Origin: Cohnella silvisoli
GTDB taxonomy: Bacteria; Bacillota; Bacilli; Paenibacillales; Paenibacillaceae
NCBI RefSeq assembly: GCF_021190915.1
Contig: NZ_JAIOAP010000009.1
Location: 62,001 to 126,000, forward strand
Direction of reading: 5' to 3'
Length of the DNA: 64,000 nt
The notes beneath the pieces were generated by a model. The model searched no databases. It saw only the letters and a program-made list of their open reading frames with translations, and was not told where the DNA came from. Positions 63,229-64,000 of this stretch are shown piece by piece. Positions within the stretch are counted from its first letter, which is position 1. Each line of letters starts with the position of its first letter. A program made the translations under genes and the position numbers.

Positions 63229-64000
63229 CCGGCAACCGTTGTCTTCATGCATTCGCTTAACACTTGACGAACCGTATGAATGACATCTTCCACATCTTCA
63301 TCCGTCATAGCAGGGTACAGCGGCAACGTTAATATTGTTTCATATAGCTGTTCCGCTTTGCGGCATAGCCCCGGCGGATAACCGAGACGCTCATAATACG
63401 GGTGTAAATAGACCGGAATATAATGGAGGTTAACTCCGATATTCTCGCGAATCAGACGATCGAAGATCTCATCGCGTCCCACGTTCAACCGCTGCAAATT
63501 CAACCGAATTACGTACAAATGCCAACTGGATTCCCCTGATCCTTCCTGATAGGGAGTATCTAGAATATCCAAATCCCGGAAAGCTTGGTTATAGGTTTGG
63601 GCAATGGCCCTTCTTCTGCCGACGAAGTCATCCAGCTTGTCCAATTGGCTTATCGCTAGCGCGGCGGCAATATCGGTAAGGCGGTAATTAAAGCCGAGCG
63701 TCTGCATTTCGTAATACCATTTGCCCGGAGTAGCATGCTCCAAATAAGAAGGATCGCGTACGATTCCGTGATTGCGGAAATCTAGGAGCTTGCGGTAATA
63801 GACCTCATTGTCAGTCGTAATGACGCCGCCTTCTCCCGCCGTAATATGCTTCACCGGATGTAAGCTGAACATAGTCATATGGCTGACGGAACCAATCTTA
63901 AGCGATTTATAAGTGGCGCCCAATGCATGCGCGGCATCTTCTATGACAATGAGGCCATATTGGTTGGCTAGCTCATGGATTTTCGTTAGGTTTGCCGGCT
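63225..64000 (-). CDS. pseC: PLP-dependent aminotransferase PseC (N-terminus beyond window end)
   Basis: 258 codons read open to the window edge. DegT/DnrJ/EryC1 aminotransferase: the IHELANQYGLIVIEDAAHAL region with the PLP Asp, then SLHPVKHITAGEGGVITTDN with the Schiff-base Lys, FNYRLTDIAAALAISQLDKL and SSWHLYVIRL. Expected to transaminate UDP-4-keto-6-deoxy-AltNAc, as in Helicobacter/Campylobacter PseC. The missing part (about 120 residues) and a likely pseB lie further right. Confidence 0.9.
   Translation of the reverse strand, partial: PANLTKIHELANQYGLIVIEDAAHALGATYKSLKIGSVSHMTMFSLHPVKHITAGEGGVITTDNEVYYRKLLDFRNHGIVRDPSYLEHATPGKWYYEMQTLGFNYRLTDIAAALAISQLDKLDDFVGRRRAIAQTYNQAFRDLDILDTPYQEGSGESSWHLYVIRLNLQRLNVGRDEIFDRLIRENIGVNLHYIPVYLHPYYERLGYPPGLCRKAEQLYETILTLPLYPAMTDEDVEDVIHTVRQVLSECMKTTVAG

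Overview
The window reads as a chromosomal segment of a spore-forming, moderate-GC Firmicute, most likely Paenibacillaceae (Paenibacillus/Cohnella-like). The reasons are: an sspH-type spore protein gene, T-box leaders, a CIRCE-controlled groESL operon, YesMN-type two-component control of a sugar ABC transporter, and the gene order thiL-tsaE-tsaB-rimI-tsaD / ydiF / moaC / tatA-tatC / groES-groEL. That order parallels the ydi-tat-gro neighbourhood I remember from Bacillus subtilis. This placement is inference from gene content; no database search was possible.

Layout. (1) 1-16.7 kb, core genes: groEL (cut by the window edge), groES with CIRCE, a chemoreceptor, tatC/tatA, molybdenum-cofactor genes, a 5-formyl-THF cyclo-ligase, the ABC-F protein YdiF, a dense cluster of DnaA boxes (9190-9460), a methyltransferase, leuA behind two tandem leucine T-boxes and one consensus promoter, then the t6A genes tsaD-rimI-tsaB-tsaE and thiL. 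(2) 16.8-23.9 kb, accessory: a Gln-rich small protein, then a seven-gene co-directional cluster led by an ECF sigma factor. The cluster is built almost entirely of GyrI-like and VOC (glyoxalase-fold) modules; the sigma factor itself ends in what looks like half a VOC domain. (3) 24-27 kb: a lone IS1595-type transposase-like gene whose promoter overlaps LexA-like boxes, a GNAT protein and a secreted CAP-domain protein.

(4) 27-31.9 kb: a GntR-controlled sugar-acid pathway (SDR dehydrogenase, enolase-superfamily dehydratase, SMP-30 lactonase, mutarotase-like protein). (5) 32-36.8 kb: a minimal FAD oxidoreductase, sspH with an upstream 58-codon gene, an HxlR regulator divergent from an extradiol dioxygenase, a stand-alone LigD-type polymerase domain and cardiolipin synthase. 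(6) 36.9-43.4 kb: a carbohydrate ABC importer with its YesM/YesN two-component system. (7) 43.8-44.0 kb: a 52-bp tandem repeat array.

(8) 44-64 kb: a surface polysaccharide locus, all on the minus strand. From the promoter-distal end it holds rmlD, a decayed rmlC, a CpsB/YwqE-type phosphatase, a GT2, a frameshifted SGNH hydrolase, a Tat-signal beta-helix protein, Wzy, GT4, a Wzx/MurJ-type flippase, a second beta-helix protein, two FemAB/GNAT-like paralogues, GT4, a polysialyltransferase-like protein, and pseudaminic-acid genes pseI, a formyltransferase, pseG and pseC (cut by the window end). It looks like a locus for a pseudaminate-containing, possibly N-formylated glycan made by a Wzx/Wzy-type route.

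The best candidates for something undescribed are the ECF/half-VOC plus GyrI/VOC cluster (17.3-23.9 kb), the DnaA-box cluster behind ydiF, and the LexA-like control of the transposase-derived gene.
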